Shown: positions 36,049-45,639 of the stretch, in pieces
How the letters are laid out: each line of letters starts with the position of its first letter
Numbering within the stretch: the first letter of the stretch is position 1
From: Pedobacter panaciterrae
GTDB taxonomy: Bacteria > Bacteroidota > Bacteroidia > Sphingobacteriales > Sphingobacteriaceae
Reading direction: 5' to 3'
Length of the DNA stretch: 64,000 nucleotides
Assembly: GCF_013204795.1 (NCBI RefSeq)
Contig: NZ_JABMKW010000017.1
Location: forward strand, 186,001-250,000
Position numbers and translations under genes: made by a program
Notes under the pieces: model-generated
What the model saw: only the letters and a program-made list of their open reading frames with translations
Told to the model about the DNA's origin: nothing
Databases searched by the model: none

Positions 36049-38448
36049 TTATTTTCTGATTTCTGCTTTCGCTGTTTGCGCTAAGTTAGATATAATCTTT
36101 TGCATAACGGAATCAATCTGCTTATCCGTTAATGTTTGCTCTTCATCCTGAAGGGTAAAATTAAGTGCATATGATTTCTTTCCTGCAGGTAGTTTATCTC
36201 CAACGTACACATCAAACACCTGTACATTCTTAATCAATTTCCGCTCTGTTTTGAATGCTATGGTCTTTAAATCATCAAAAGTCACATTAGTATCTACCAG
36301 CATAGATAAGTCTCTTCTTACTGATGGATACTTTGGAACTTCTTTATTTATGATTTTATTTCTCTTTATAATATCTAAAAGCTGTGCCCAATCAAAATCT
36401 GCATAATAAACATCTTTATCAATATCAGCTTTCTTTTTATCAGCAGCTGTTGCAGCTCCAAAAGTTACAATTGCTTTATCACCTCTAAAGTATTTTAAAC
36501 CAAAAGCAAAGCTTTCATTTTTAACTTCTTCAGTTTGATAGTTTGTTATGCCAAGGCGACCAATAACGGCATCAACTGCAGCTTTTAAATTATAAAAACT
36601 TACCGGCGAGGCTTTATGGTTCCATTGCTCAGATTGATTAGAACCTGATAACACAATTAATAACCTTGGGCGCTCTACATATTTCTCATTTATCAAATGG
36701 TAGGTTTTACCAAATTCATAAAATTTAATATCAGCAGTTTTCCTGTTTAAATTATAAGCAACACTCTCCAGGGCAGGCAACAGCAATTCCTGGCGCATTA
36801 CATTTAAATCTGAACTTAATGGATTTAAGATCTGTACTGCTTCTTCAGGCACTTTTGAATAAGCTCCCTTTGTTAATGAATTACACCAGATCTCTAAAAA
36901 GCCGTTAGCAGTTAACATATCAGCAATAACATGCTGTGTTTGCTCTTTATCTGGCTTAGTGCCATAAGATAGTGATGCATTTATTTTACTAGGAATCTCA
37001 ATATTATTATAGCCATAAATCCTTAAAACCTCTTCAGTAACATCGCATTCGCGGGTTACATCAACTTTAAAGCTTGGCACTTTAAGCTCCAAACCTTCGG
37101 TGGTTTCTTTGGCCACTTCAATGCCTAATGCAGTAATTATATCTTTAATTTCTGCATCGGGAATATTAGCTCCAATTAATTTATTGATGTTCTGATAGCT
37201 AACTTCAACATCAAAAGGCTTTATAGGATTAGCGTAAACATCTGAAACCGACGAAGCGATTTCACCGCCTGCCAATTCCTGAATTAATAGCGCTGTACGT
37301 TTTAAAGCAAAAGTTGTTATTTCTGGATCAGCACCACGCTCATACCTGAACGAAGCATCTGTTTTTAAACCATGGCGTTTAGACGTTTTACGCACAGAAA
37401 CAGAGTCGAAATAGGCACTTTCCAGGAATACATTTTTAGTGGCATCAGTTATTCCCGAGGTTTTGCCTCCAAAAACCCCTGCAATACACATAGGTTCTTC
37501 TGCATTACAGATCATCAAATCTTCAGCAGAAAGCTTACGCTCAACCCCATCAAGCGTTACAAAAGGTGTTCCTTCAGCACATTTCTTAACAAAAACTTTA
37601 GCACCTTTTATCTGATCAGCATCAAAAGCATGAAGTGGTAAACCCAGATCATGTAAAACATAATTGGTTATATCTACAATGTTATTGATGGGTCTGATAC
37701 CTATTACTTTTAATTTATCCTGAAGCCAATCTGGAGAAGCTTTGACAGTAACTCCACTTATGGTAACACTGCTATAACGCGGACAAGCACTCGTATCTTC
37801 AACCTTAACTTCAATTTTAAGGTTTTCATTATTCGTTTTAAAGCCAGAAACGTCAGGCATCTGAATACTTTTACGCAAATAAGCAGCTAAATCTCTTGCT
37901 ACACCTAAGTGCGAAGCAGCATCTGCCCTGTTAGGTGTTAAACCTATTTCAAAAAGATAATCATCTTCCAGCTTAAAATATTCTTTAGCAGAAATACCAA
38001 TTGCAGTATCGGCTGGCAAAACAAGTATTCCGTCATGAGAAACGCCCAAACCAATCTCATCTTCTGCACAGATCATCCCTTCGGATACTTCTCCTCTTAT
38101 TTTTGATTTGTTGATTTTAAAAGGCTCCCCTTCATTTGGGTAAACGGTAGTGCCAACAGTAGCAACCACAACCTTTTGGCCCTGAGCTACGTTTGGAGCA
38201 CCACAAACAATTTGTAAAATATCTGGTCCGCCAACATCAACGGTTGTAACACGAAGACGGTCTGCATTAGGATGTTGTACGCAAGTTAACACATGACCTA
38301 TAACCAATCCGGCTAAACCACCAGCAACAGGCTGCACGGTTTCTAAGCTTTCTACTTCCAGTCCAATATTTGTTAATATAAGAGAAAGTTCCTGAGGTGT
38401 TTTATCAGTTTGTATGAATTGTTTAAGCCAATTGTATGATATCTTCAT
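36049..38448 (-). CDS. pheT: Phenylalanine--tRNA ligase beta subunit
   Basis: Beta subunit of the alpha2-beta2 PheRS. The 799 residues contain the N-terminal tRNA-binding (EMAP-like) domain at about 40-150, the B3/B4 editing domain, the B5 domain with the YGYNNIEIPSK region, the catalytic-like core, and the C-terminal FDX-ACB anticodon-binding domain with KYPSVRRDLSMLV. pheS is not in this window, so the two subunits are encoded apart. It probably heads a transcript through the coiled-coil gene and zapA. Confidence 0.97.
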   Translation of the reverse strand: MKISYNWLKQFIQTDKTPQELSLILTNIGLEVESLETVQPVAGGLAGLVIGHVLTCVQHPNADRLRVTTVDVGGPDILQIVCGAPNVAQGQKVVVATVGTTVYPNEGEPFKINKSKIRGEVSEGMICAEDEIGLGVSHDGILVLPADTAIGISAKEYFKLEDDYLFEIGLTPNRADAASHLGVARDLAAYLRKSIQMPDVSGFKTNNENLKIEVKVEDTSACPRYSSVTISGVTVKASPDWLQDKLKVIGIRPINNIVDITNYVLHDLGLPLHAFDADQIKGAKVFVKKCAEGTPFVTLDGVERKLSAEDLMICNAEEPMCIAGVFGGKTSGITDATKNVFLESAYFDSVSVRKTSKRHGLKTDASFRYERGADPEITTFALKRTALLIQELAGGEIASSVSDVYANPIKPFDVEVSYQNINKLIGANIPDAEIKDIITALGIEVAKETTEGLELKVPSFKVDVTRECDVTEEVLRIYGYNNIEIPSKINASLSYGTKPDKEQTQHVIADMLTANGFLEIWCNSLTKGAYSKVPEEAVQILNPLSSDLNVMRQELLLPALESVAYNLNRKTADIKFYEFGKTYHLINEKYVERPRLLIVLSGSNQSEQWNHKASPVSFYNLKAAVDAVIGRLGITNYQTEEVKNESFAFGLKYFRGDKAIVTFGAATAADKKKADIDKDVYYADFDWAQLLDIIKRNKIINKEVPKYPSVRRDLSMLVDTNVTFDDLKTIAFKTERKLIKNVQVFDVYVGDKLPAGKKSYALNFTLQDEEQTLTDKQIDSVMQKIISNLAQTAKAEIRK

Positions 38449-38525
38449 TATCTGGTATCTAGTATGAAATACTGGGAAAACGCAAAGATAATATTTTAAA
38501 GGGGAATGCTAAAAGAGAAATGCCA

Positions 38526-38723
38526 TTAATGCATACCTCCCAATCCCGATAACATAATGGCACATGCTCCTGCTCCTATTACTAATAAGATAACTGATAG
38601 AATAACCAATCTGAGACCCGGCTTTACAGGTTTGTTATTTGCTGTCGCTACAATCATCATGATAATACCAACTATAAATATGATGGCAACAGCTGCCCAA
38701 TACAATAAAAGAAGAGCAATCAT
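38526..38723 (-). CDS. Small two-helix membrane protein
   Basis: A 65-residue protein with two hydrophobic helices (about 2-26 and 38-60) joined by a short basic loop (NNKPVKPGLR). No family is recognised. Its start is 2 bp past the stop of the radical SAM gene, so it is the last gene of that operon and may be a membrane tether or assembly factor for it. Confidence 0.7.
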   Translation of the reverse strand: MIALLLLYWAAVAIIFIVGIIMMIVATANNKPVKPGLRLVILSVILLVIGAGACAIMLSGLGGMH

Positions 38724-38725
38724 AA

Positions 38726-40132
38726 TTACTGTATTAATTTAAAACGTTCGTTTAACTTTTCTCTGATATCATCGATTTTATTATCTCTGTAAAAAATATT
38801 CATTGTTTCAAATGGGATGATCTTCATTTTATCACTCACAATATGAACACATGATTTTTTTACTGCCCGTACATCAAAATCCAGAGGATCCATAAAGTTC
38901 ATTATAATGATGCGAAACAGGTTATTATAATTCAAATGATCTGATTTTACTCTTGGCAAACAACACATAAGCTCTCCAAACTCTCCCTCTGCACAATCAA
39001 CAGATATTCCTGTACTAAACAAATTCAGCAGATGCTCCTTCAGTTTCTCATCATGTTCAAAAACGATGGTGTTTTTTGAATTGTTCAGCAAATCTTCTGG
39101 ATTAATTAAATGTGTCATAGGTATTACGTCATCCCCAATTTTTAACGCATAAGCCATACAAAGTGCATCAGGGTTACAAGGCACCGGAATCAGGTCCTGC
39201 GGGGTAAACAATGGGTACTGTTCATATATTTTCCTACGAACCTCTGTAAGCGTTATCCTTCCCTGCTGATCGTTATAATTGTCATTTCTGCCGGCAACCT
39301 GGGTTGGCTGAAATGTTACTCCACGCACGCATTTTTGTTTTAAAGCGTAATCTAGGATATCACCAATTTCATGGTCATTCAAGCCTTTTTGTAACGTTAC
39401 CACCAATGTGGTCGAAACATTAAACTTATTTAAATTATCTATCGCCTTTTTCCTTACTTCTGTAAGGTCTTCTCCTCTTAACTTTGTTAAAACGGCTGCA
39501 TTAAAACTGTCAAACTGAAGATAAATTTCAAAATCAGGCATATATGAGGCCAGCTTTTCAACAAAATTAATATCCTTTGCAATTCTAATTCCATTTGTAT
39601 TTACCATTAGGTGTTTAATGGGCTTACTCTTTGCAAGATCAAGAATTTTAAAAAAGTCGGGATGCACAGTTGGCTCGCCTCCAGAAATCTGAACCACATC
39701 CGGCTCCCCTTCATTCGCCACTACCGTATCCATCATTTTATTGATTTCTTCAAGAGTTCTGTGTCTACCATAACTCGGAGAAGACATAGCATAACAGGTT
39801 GGGCAACTTAAATTACATCGGTCTGTTACTTCTATTATTGTTAAACACGAATGCTGTTCATGATCTGTACAGAGGCCACAATCATATGGGCAACCATAAT
39901 GTACCTTGGTATTAAATTTCAAAGGCATCTCAGACTGTTTGTTGTAATTTCTGATCTGCTTGTAATACTCTACATCGTCGGCAATCACAACTTTACTATC
40001 GCCATGGGTTTTACAATGTTTTAGCATATAAACCTTCTCATCCTGAAAAACAATTTTTGCATCTATTAGTTCCAGACATTCCGGACACAGACTTTTTGTA
40101 TAATCGTAATAGATATAATTTCTTATTTTCAT
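38726..40132 (-). CDS. Radical SAM protein of the tetraether-lipid-synthase (Tes/MJ0619) family
   Basis: A 468-residue enzyme with three metal-binding regions. An N-terminal zinc-like module (Cys16, Cys19, Cys40, His43; LCPECLEL then HCKTHG) is followed by an auxiliary Cys cluster (Cys81, 85, 88, 96) and the radical SAM motif CNLSCPTC at 106-113. A GGEP motif (SGGEPTVHP) lies near residue 150. This order matches the archaeal MJ0619/Tes family, which joins or methylates lipid tails and modifies pterins. It overlaps the Lgt-like gene by 4 bp, so the product probably acts at a membrane lipid. The substrate is unknown. Confidence 0.8.
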   Translation of the reverse strand: MKIRNYIYYDYTKSLCPECLELIDAKIVFQDEKVYMLKHCKTHGDSKVVIADDVEYYKQIRNYNKQSEMPLKFNTKVHYGCPYDCGLCTDHEQHSCLTIIEVTDRCNLSCPTCYAMSSPSYGRHRTLEEINKMMDTVVANEGEPDVVQISGGEPTVHPDFFKILDLAKSKPIKHLMVNTNGIRIAKDINFVEKLASYMPDFEIYLQFDSFNAAVLTKLRGEDLTEVRKKAIDNLNKFNVSTTLVVTLQKGLNDHEIGDILDYALKQKCVRGVTFQPTQVAGRNDNYNDQQGRITLTEVRRKIYEQYPLFTPQDLIPVPCNPDALCMAYALKIGDDVIPMTHLINPEDLLNNSKNTIVFEHDEKLKEHLLNLFSTGISVDCAEGEFGELMCCLPRVKSDHLNYNNLFRIIIMNFMDPLDFDVRAVKKSCVHIVSDKMKIIPFETMNIFYRDNKIDDIREKLNERFKLIQ

Positions 40133-40866
40133 TTGAGGATGCTATTTGAGATGCGAAGAATAAATTTGTAATAATAGTTGAATATAAACAATGAAATCCA
40201 ATGGATCACACTTAAATCCAAAAACAATGGGTGATACGGTTTAATAAATTCTACCAGAAATCGATATAAAAAATATAAAACCATAAACAATTTAAAGTGA
40301 TCGCCATTGATCAGCCTCTTTTTCAAAAAAATAAAGAATAGGAAAAGAAACACCATATAGATCATTTCATAGAGTGCCACTGGATGTCTTTTTAAACCAT
40401 CACCCAGATCCATCCCCGTAAAAAAATGTGTTTCAACACCAAAAGTGGGCTCATCTATACCCATTAAAAAACAACCTATGCGCCCAATAAACAAGGCAAC
40501 TATAATTGGTATTACATAAAGATCACCGGAGGCAATCTTTACGCCTATAATTTTTTTGATAAGCTCTACGCCAAACAACCCTCCAATAAAACCTCCTGCG
40601 ATAGTTTTATTACTGAAGAATGCCAGCAAACTTAAATGTTTTATTGATTCCGGATCCTCAAGCGCAGCAACGACCCGGGAGCCAATAAGTGCACCAATCA
40701 TTGCCCCCAGCATAATCCACAACCTGTTTTCATCAGAAATAGGATCAACTATCTTTTTCTTTAAGAAATAATAAACCCTAATGCCTATAAGAAAGGCTAG
40801 TGTTTCAAAAATATAATGCCAATGATATAACTCACCAAAAAGCTCAAAACGAACGGGAAAATTCAT
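40129..40866 (-). CDS. Prolipoprotein diacylglyceryl transferase-like membrane protein
   Basis: A 245-residue polytopic protein with the Lgt fold signature. GRIGCFLMG around Arg129 corresponds to the RIGNFINGE motif of true Lgt, and RHPVALYE corresponds to its HPSQLYE. The catalytic-loop HGGL (His103 of E. coli Lgt) is here AGGF (Ala90), so the His needed for diacylglyceryl transfer is missing. It is therefore probably an Lgt paralogue with a different lipid reaction, not the housekeeping Lgt. It is co-transcribed with radC upstream (5-bp gap) and the Tes-like radical SAM downstream (4-bp overlap). Confidence 0.8.
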   Translation of the reverse strand: MNFPVRFELFGELYHWHYIFETLAFLIGIRVYYFLKKKIVDPISDENRLWIMLGAMIGALIGSRVVAALEDPESIKHLSLLAFFSNKTIAGGFIGGLFGVELIKKIIGVKIASGDLYVIPIIVALFIGRIGCFLMGIDEPTFGVETHFFTGMDLGDGLKRHPVALYEMIYMVFLFLFFIFLKKRLINGDHFKLFMVLYFLYRFLVEFIKPYHPLFLDLSVIHWISLFIFNYYYKFILRISNSILK

Positions 40867-40871
40867 GTTTA

Positions 40872-41570
40872 TCAGATTAACCCTTGATCTCCGAAGCTAT
40901 AATATCCCTTATCTGCAAGAATAAGATGATCCAATACTTGTAAATCAAGCATCTTCCCTCCCTCTACCAGCTTCTTTGTAAGCTGTAAATCCTGACTGCT
41001 GGGCTTCAGATTTCCTGAAGGATGATTATGAGCAAGAATAATAAAAGCTGCGTTATGTTCAAGTGCAGTTTTAAAAATAATTTTTGGGTCTGCTACCGTA
41101 CCTGCCAACCCACCTTTGCTAATAATCTGCTTTCCGATTACCCTATTTGCCGTATTTAAGATCAAGATCCAAAACTCTTCATGATTTAAGTCGGCAAAAA
41201 CCGGCATCATTATTTCAAAGGCATCCTTTGATGATGCTATATGCACCACCTCTGTTGCTCCTGTATCCTTTCTCCTACGACCCAGTTCTAATGCGGCAAC
41301 TATAGCTATTGCTTTTGCTTCTCCAATGCCTTTAAAGTTCGAAAGGCTTTTAACAGAAACTTTGCCTAGTGCATCCAGATCATTTCCATACTCGGCAAGT
41401 ATTCGTTTGCTTAGATCAACAGCACTTTCATTTCTGTTTCCAGAACCAATTAAAATAGCTATAAGCTCGGCATCGGTTAAATGCCTGCGGCCGTTAAGTA
41501 ATAGTTTTTCGCGAGGCCTATCTGCCTCTGCCCATAATTTTATCCCCAGTTTTGGTTGATATGGTTTCAT
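40872..41570 (-). CDS. radC: RadC-family (JAMM/MPN) protein
   Basis: A 232-residue protein with an N-terminal helix-hairpin-helix (LSNFKGIGEAKAIAIVAA near residue 80) and a C-terminal JAMM/MPN+ domain whose metal motif is HNHPSGNLKPSSQD. It was originally tied to DNA repair, but that role is not firmly shown for the family. It heads a tight operon whose next genes are Lgt-like and radical SAM, an unusual partnership. It starts downstream of the rpsT terminator, which lies at 41594-41622. Confidence 0.92.
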   Translation of the reverse strand: MKPYQPKLGIKLWAEADRPREKLLLNGRRHLTDAELIAILIGSGNRNESAVDLSKRILAEYGNDLDALGKVSVKSLSNFKGIGEAKAIAIVAALELGRRRKDTGATEVVHIASSKDAFEIMMPVFADLNHEEFWILILNTANRVIGKQIISKGGLAGTVADPKIIFKTALEHNAAFIILAHNHPSGNLKPSSQDLQLTKKLVEGGKMLDLQVLDHLILADKGYYSFGDQGLI

Positions 41571-41593
41571 TGGAACGCTTTTTTGAACATAAA

Positions 41594-41622
41594 AAAAGGG
41601 ATATGCAATGCATATCCCTTTT
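41594..41622 (-). terminator. Terminator of rpsT
   Basis: AAAAGGGATATGC and GCATATCCCTTTT form a perfect 13-bp stem with a 3-nt loop followed by U residues, 21 bp after the rpsT stop. Confidence 0.9.
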
Positions 41623-41642
41623 ACAATATTGTAAAGCTATGT

Positions 41643-41897
41643 TTATTTTAAGCTATTAACAAACTTAGTTAATTTAGATTTGTTGTTAGCTGCTTTATTT
41701 TTGTGAATAACGCTTTTTTTGGCTAAACGATCTAACATAGAAACTACTTTAGGAAGTAATTCTAGTCCTGTTTTTTTATCTTCAGCAGCACGCAGTCTTT
41801 TAATAAACGTACGAGTTGTTTTTGCTTGATATCTATTACGTAAACGTTTAGTTGCGTTTGCTCTAATTCTTTTTAATGAAGATTTATGATTTGCCAT
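41643..41897 (-). CDS. rpsT: 30S ribosomal protein S20
   Basis: Basic three-helix protein binding 16S rRNA, 84 residues. The MANHKSSLKRIRANATKRLRN opening (shown here only as the recognisable S20 start) and the final AANNKSKLTKFVNSLK pattern are typical. A single-gene unit with its own consensus promoter and terminator. Confidence 0.97.
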   Translation of the reverse strand: MANHKSSLKRIRANATKRLRNRYQAKTTRTFIKRLRAAEDKKTGLELLPKVVSMLDRLAKKSVIHKNKAANNKSKLTKFVNSLK

Positions 41898-41961
41898 TTT
41901 TTGTTATTAAAATATTTTATGTTGAGACCAGCTCTTTTATTTCTTCTTATTTTTCGGACTG

Positions 41962-41993
41962 CAAATATAGAACTAATGTTTTTAAAATGCAAA
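41962..41993 (-). promoter_or_regulatory. Promoter of rpsT
   Basis: On the minus strand TTTG (41990-41993), 20 bp and TATATTTG (41962-41969) match the Bacteroidota consensus. The 409-bp gap between rpsT and purN otherwise shows nothing beyond this and the purN promoter. Confidence 0.78.
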
Positions 41994-42241
41994 ATCAGAA
42001 CATAAATATTTTTTTTAATCTTCTCCAACATAAATACTTGTATCATCAATATACCACATTAATACATGTTAGATATTAGATAAATCGAATTTAGAGCACC
42101 AATTGTTCGAAAAAAACACCTGTTTTGCGAAGTAATGTCGAACCAGCAACATTCTAACACAGTGCCGATCAATACCAACAGCTATATTTATCAATCAAAA
42201 AACCGAATTAAAAGCTTTCATTAAACGCTTAAAATGCTATT

Positions 42242-42272
42242 TTTGGACATAATGATAACATTACTACCTTTG
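42242..42272 (+). promoter_or_regulatory. Promoter of purN
   Basis: TTTG (42242-42245), 19 bp and TACCTTTG (42265-42272) match the Bacteroidota consensus exactly, 34 bp before the ATG. No purine riboswitch-like structure was recognised here. Confidence 0.82.
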
Positions 42273-42306
42273 AAAAAGAATAAATAGCCTCAATTTATAT
42301 TGCCCC

Positions 42307-42885
42307 ATGAAAAAACGTATAGCCATATTTGCCTCAGGGTCAGGATCTAACGCCCAAAAGCTAATGGAGCATTTTAAAAATAACCCTGAAGTAGAAATTG
42401 CATTGGTGCTTACCAACAACCCTGATGCCTACGTTCTACAGCGTGCAGACAATTTTGAAATCCCTTCTCATATTTTTGACAGACATGAATTTTATCAAAC
42501 CGATAATATTATTGATCTGCTAAAAAATCTGGATGTGGATCTGATTGTATTAGCAGGATTTTTATGGCTAATCCCTAAAAATTTAATAAATGAATATCCG
42601 GGACGTATTGTAAACATACACCCTGCTATATTACCTAAGTTTGGCGGAAAAGGAATGTATGGAGATCATGTACATAATGCGGTACTGGCTGCCAAGGAAA
42701 CTGAAGGTGGCATAACAATACATTATGTTGATGAAAATTACGATGAAGGAGAATATATTTATCAGGCAAAATACCGTATTGACAAAGACGATAATTTGGA
42801 AATGATTAAGTTTAAAGGCCAGCAATTAGAGCACCAGCATTATCCCCGTATCATAGATGGGATTATTAAAAAGATAAAAAAATAG
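42307..42885 (+). CDS. purN: Phosphoribosylglycinamide formyltransferase
   Basis: Third step of purine synthesis: formylates GAR using 10-formyl-THF. The 192 residues contain the FASGSGSNAQ phosphate loop near residue 8, VLAGFLWLIP, and the catalytic NIHPAILPKFGG segment (Asn and His). An acidic Asp-containing TEGGITIHYVDENYDEGE follows. It is 73 bp before purH on the same strand; the two consecutive purine steps are probably co-regulated. Confidence 0.96.
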   Translation: MKKRIAIFASGSGSNAQKLMEHFKNNPEVEIALVLTNNPDAYVLQRADNFEIPSHIFDRHEFYQTDNIIDLLKNLDVDLIVLAGFLWLIPKNLINEYPGRIVNIHPAILPKFGGKGMYGDHVHNAVLAAKETEGGITIHYVDENYDEGEYIYQAKYRIDKDDNLEMIKFKGQQLEHQHYPRIIDGIIKKIKK

Positions 42886-42930
42886 TATATTTTTATTATT
42901 TAGGCATACTAATTTCTCGGTTAAAAAAAC

Positions 42931-42938
42931 TAATTTTG
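42931..42938 (+). promoter_or_regulatory. Candidate -7 element of purH
   Basis: TAATTTTG fits TAnnTTTG, 20 bp before the purH ATG. The -33 box is not clear. Confidence 0.45.
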
Positions 42939-42958
42939 CGGCTCAAAATTTTTCTCTA

Positions 42959-44485
42959 ATGAGTCAATCGATAAAGATCAAAAACGCTTTAATTTCAGTT
43001 TATTACAAAGATGGTTTAGAGCCTTTAGTTCGCCTGCTGGCAAAACAAGGTGTTCAATTGTTTTCTACCGGAGGTACAGAACAATTTATTAAAGATTTAA
43101 ATTTACCTGTTACCGCAGTTGAAGACCTTACGGGTTATCCTTCAATTTTAGGCGGAAGAGTTAAAACTTTACACCCTAAAGTTTTTGGTGGTATTTTAAA
43201 CCGCAGAGCTTTAAGTTCAGATCAGGAACAAATTTCTCAGTATGAGATTCCAGAAATAGATCTTGTTATTGTTGATTTATATCCTTTCGAAGAAACACTA
43301 AAAGCTGGTGGTTCTGAAGAAGAAATTATTGAAAAAATAGACATCGGTGGCATCTCACTGATTAGAGCAGCAGCTAAAAACTTTAATGATGTAGTAATCC
43401 TTGCTTCTAAAGATGATTATTCAACTTTACAGGAGCAACTGGAAAATCAGAATGGAGAGACTACTTTAGCTCAACGTAAAGCATACGCCAAAAAAGCATT
43501 CCATACTTCTTCTAACTACGACACTGCAATCTTCAATTATTTCAATACTGAAGAACCGCTTAACGTATTTAAACAAAGTATCAGCAAAGCACAAATCTTA
43601 AGATATGGCGAGAACCCACATCAGCAAGGTGTGTTTTATGGCGATTTAGATGCAATGTTCACTAAATTAAATGGCAAAGAGCTTTCTTACAACAACCTTG
43701 TTGACGTTGATGCTGCTGTTGCATTAATTGACGAATTTGAGGCGCCTACATTTGCTATTTTAAAACATACAAATGCTTGTGGCGTAGCTTCAAGAACAAA
43801 TCTTTTAGATGCCTGGAACGTAGCTTTAGCTTGTGATCCGGTTTCTGCATTTGGTGGTGTATTAATTGCCAACAGAGAGATTGACCTTGCTACAGCAACA
43901 GAAATTAATAAATTGTTTTTTGAAGTATTAATTGCTCCTTCTTATCAGCCTGAAGCTGTTGAGCTTTTCCGTGCTAAAAAGAACAGGGTAATTTTACAGA
44001 GAAACGATGTAGAATTGAGCAAAAAACAATTTAAAACTTTGTTAAACGGAGTTATTGAGCAGGATAAGGATTTAGTTATCGAAGGTCCGGATCAAATGAC
44101 CGCTGTAACAGAAAAAGCACCTACTGCCCAGGAATTAATTGATCTACATTTTGCTAATAAAATTGTAAAGCATACAAAATCAAACACCATCGTATTTGTT
44201 AAAAACGATCAGCTATTATCTAGTGGTGTTGGTCAAACTTCAAGAGTTGATGCATTAAAACAAGCAATTGTAAAGGCAGAGGCTTTCGGTTTTGACTTAA
44301 AAGGCTCTGTAATGGCTTCAGATGCATTTTTTCCGTTCCCTGATTGTGTAGAAATTGCTGCTGAAGCAGGAATTACTGCAGTTTTACAGCCAGGTGGCTC
44401 TATTAAAGATGCTGATTCTGTAAATATGGCTAATGAAAAAGGTATAACCATGGTTACTACTGGCATCAGACATTTCAAACACTAA
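42959..44485 (+). CDS. purH: Bifunctional AICAR transformylase / IMP cyclohydrolase
   Basis: Last two steps of IMP synthesis. The 508 residues hold an N-terminal MGS-like IMP cyclohydrolase domain (to about residue 190, with LGGRVKTLHPKVFGGIL) and the C-terminal AICAR transformylase domain with RYGENPHQQG, ILKHTNACGVA and the SDAFFPFPD segment. Complete length for the family. Downstream lies mreB after an 88-bp gap. Confidence 0.97.
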   Translation: MSQSIKIKNALISVYYKDGLEPLVRLLAKQGVQLFSTGGTEQFIKDLNLPVTAVEDLTGYPSILGGRVKTLHPKVFGGILNRRALSSDQEQISQYEIPEIDLVIVDLYPFEETLKAGGSEEEIIEKIDIGGISLIRAAAKNFNDVVILASKDDYSTLQEQLENQNGETTLAQRKAYAKKAFHTSSNYDTAIFNYFNTEEPLNVFKQSISKAQILRYGENPHQQGVFYGDLDAMFTKLNGKELSYNNLVDVDAAVALIDEFEAPTFAILKHTNACGVASRTNLLDAWNVALACDPVSAFGGVLIANREIDLATATEINKLFFEVLIAPSYQPEAVELFRAKKNRVILQRNDVELSKKQFKTLLNGVIEQDKDLVIEGPDQMTAVTEKAPTAQELIDLHFANKIVKHTKSNTIVFVKNDQLLSSGVGQTSRVDALKQAIVKAEAFGFDLKGSVMASDAFFPFPDCVEIAAEAGITAVLQPGGSIKDADSVNMANEKGITMVTTGIRHFKH

Positions 44486-44573
44486 CTTTATTTGTCTCTC
44501 AATACAATAAAAAGACGTAGTTTTACATTACTATAGTACACAGAATTTTTAATACTTAAATTATCACCTATAA

Positions 44574-45596
44574 ATGGGTCTATTTAATTGGTTTACACAA
44601 GAAGTTGCTATCGATTTAGGTACGGCAAACACCTTGATTATACATAATGACAAAGTAGTAGTTGATGAACCTTCAATTGTTGCTTTTGACAGACAAACAA
44701 ATAAAATTATAGCAATTGGCAGGCAGGCCATGCAAATGGAGGGTAAAACCCACGATAACATCAGAACAGTAAGGCCCCTTAAAGATGGCGTTATTGCTGA
44801 TTTCAATGCTGCTGAAGCCATGATCAAAGGTATGATCCGCATGTTAAATGGCGGTAAAGGCTGGATGTTTCCTTCGTTAAGAATGGTAATCTGTATTCCC
44901 TCCGGTATTACTGAAGTTGAAAAACGTGCAGTAAGAGACTCTGCTGAAATTGCAGGTGCTAAAGAGGTTTACCTGATCCATGAGCCTATGGCTGCTGCTG
45001 TGGGTATTGGTATCGACGTGGAAGAACCAATGGGCAACATGATCATTGATATAGGTGGTGGTACAACTGAGATCGCGGTAATCGCTTTATCAGGTATTGT
45101 GTGCGATCAGTCTATCCGCGTTGCGGGAGATAACTTTGACTCTGATATTGTAAACTACATCCGTCGCCAGCACAACATTATGATTGGCGATCGTACTGCT
45201 GAAAAAATTAAAATTGAAGTTGGTGCTGCATTACCTGAATTACAGGATCCACCAGCTGATTTTGCGGTACAGGGAAGAGACTTGATGACTGGGGTTCCTA
45301 AACAGATCACCGTATCTTATACTGAGATTGCGCATTGCTTAGATAAATCAATTTCAAAAATCGAAGAGGCTATTCTTAAAGCTTTAGAGATTACTCCGCC
45401 AGAGCTTTCTGCTGATATTTACCAAACAGGTATCTACTTAACAGGTGGTGGTGCATTGCTTCGTGGTTTAGATAAACGTGTAGCTGCTAAAACGAAATTG
45501 CCGGTTCACGTTGCAGAAGATCCTCTTCGTGCAGTTGTACGTGGTACAGGTATCGCCTTAAAAAACATTGGCGGTTTCAAATTTTTAATGCAATAA
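44574..45596 (+). CDS. mreB: Rod shape-determining protein MreB
   Basis: Bacterial actin that guides lateral wall synthesis. The 340 residues carry the actin-fold phosphate motif AIDLGTANTLI near residue 11, the second phosphate loop IIDIGGGTTEIAVI near 158, and the adenosine-binding LTGGGALLRGLD near 289. It heads the mreBCD-mrdA-rodA operon. Confidence 0.98.
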   Translation: MGLFNWFTQEVAIDLGTANTLIIHNDKVVVDEPSIVAFDRQTNKIIAIGRQAMQMEGKTHDNIRTVRPLKDGVIADFNAAEAMIKGMIRMLNGGKGWMFPSLRMVICIPSGITEVEKRAVRDSAEIAGAKEVYLIHEPMAAAVGIGIDVEEPMGNMIIDIGGGTTEIAVIALSGIVCDQSIRVAGDNFDSDIVNYIRRQHNIMIGDRTAEKIKIEVGAALPELQDPPADFAVQGRDLMTGVPKQITVSYTEIAHCLDKSISKIEEAILKALEITPPELSADIYQTGIYLTGGGALLRGLDKRVAAKTKLPVHVAEDPLRAVVRGTGIALKNIGGFKFLMQ

Positions 45597-45639
45597 TTAA
45601 ATGAAGATAAACTAAGGGCTTCCCTCTTATATTTAGAAT

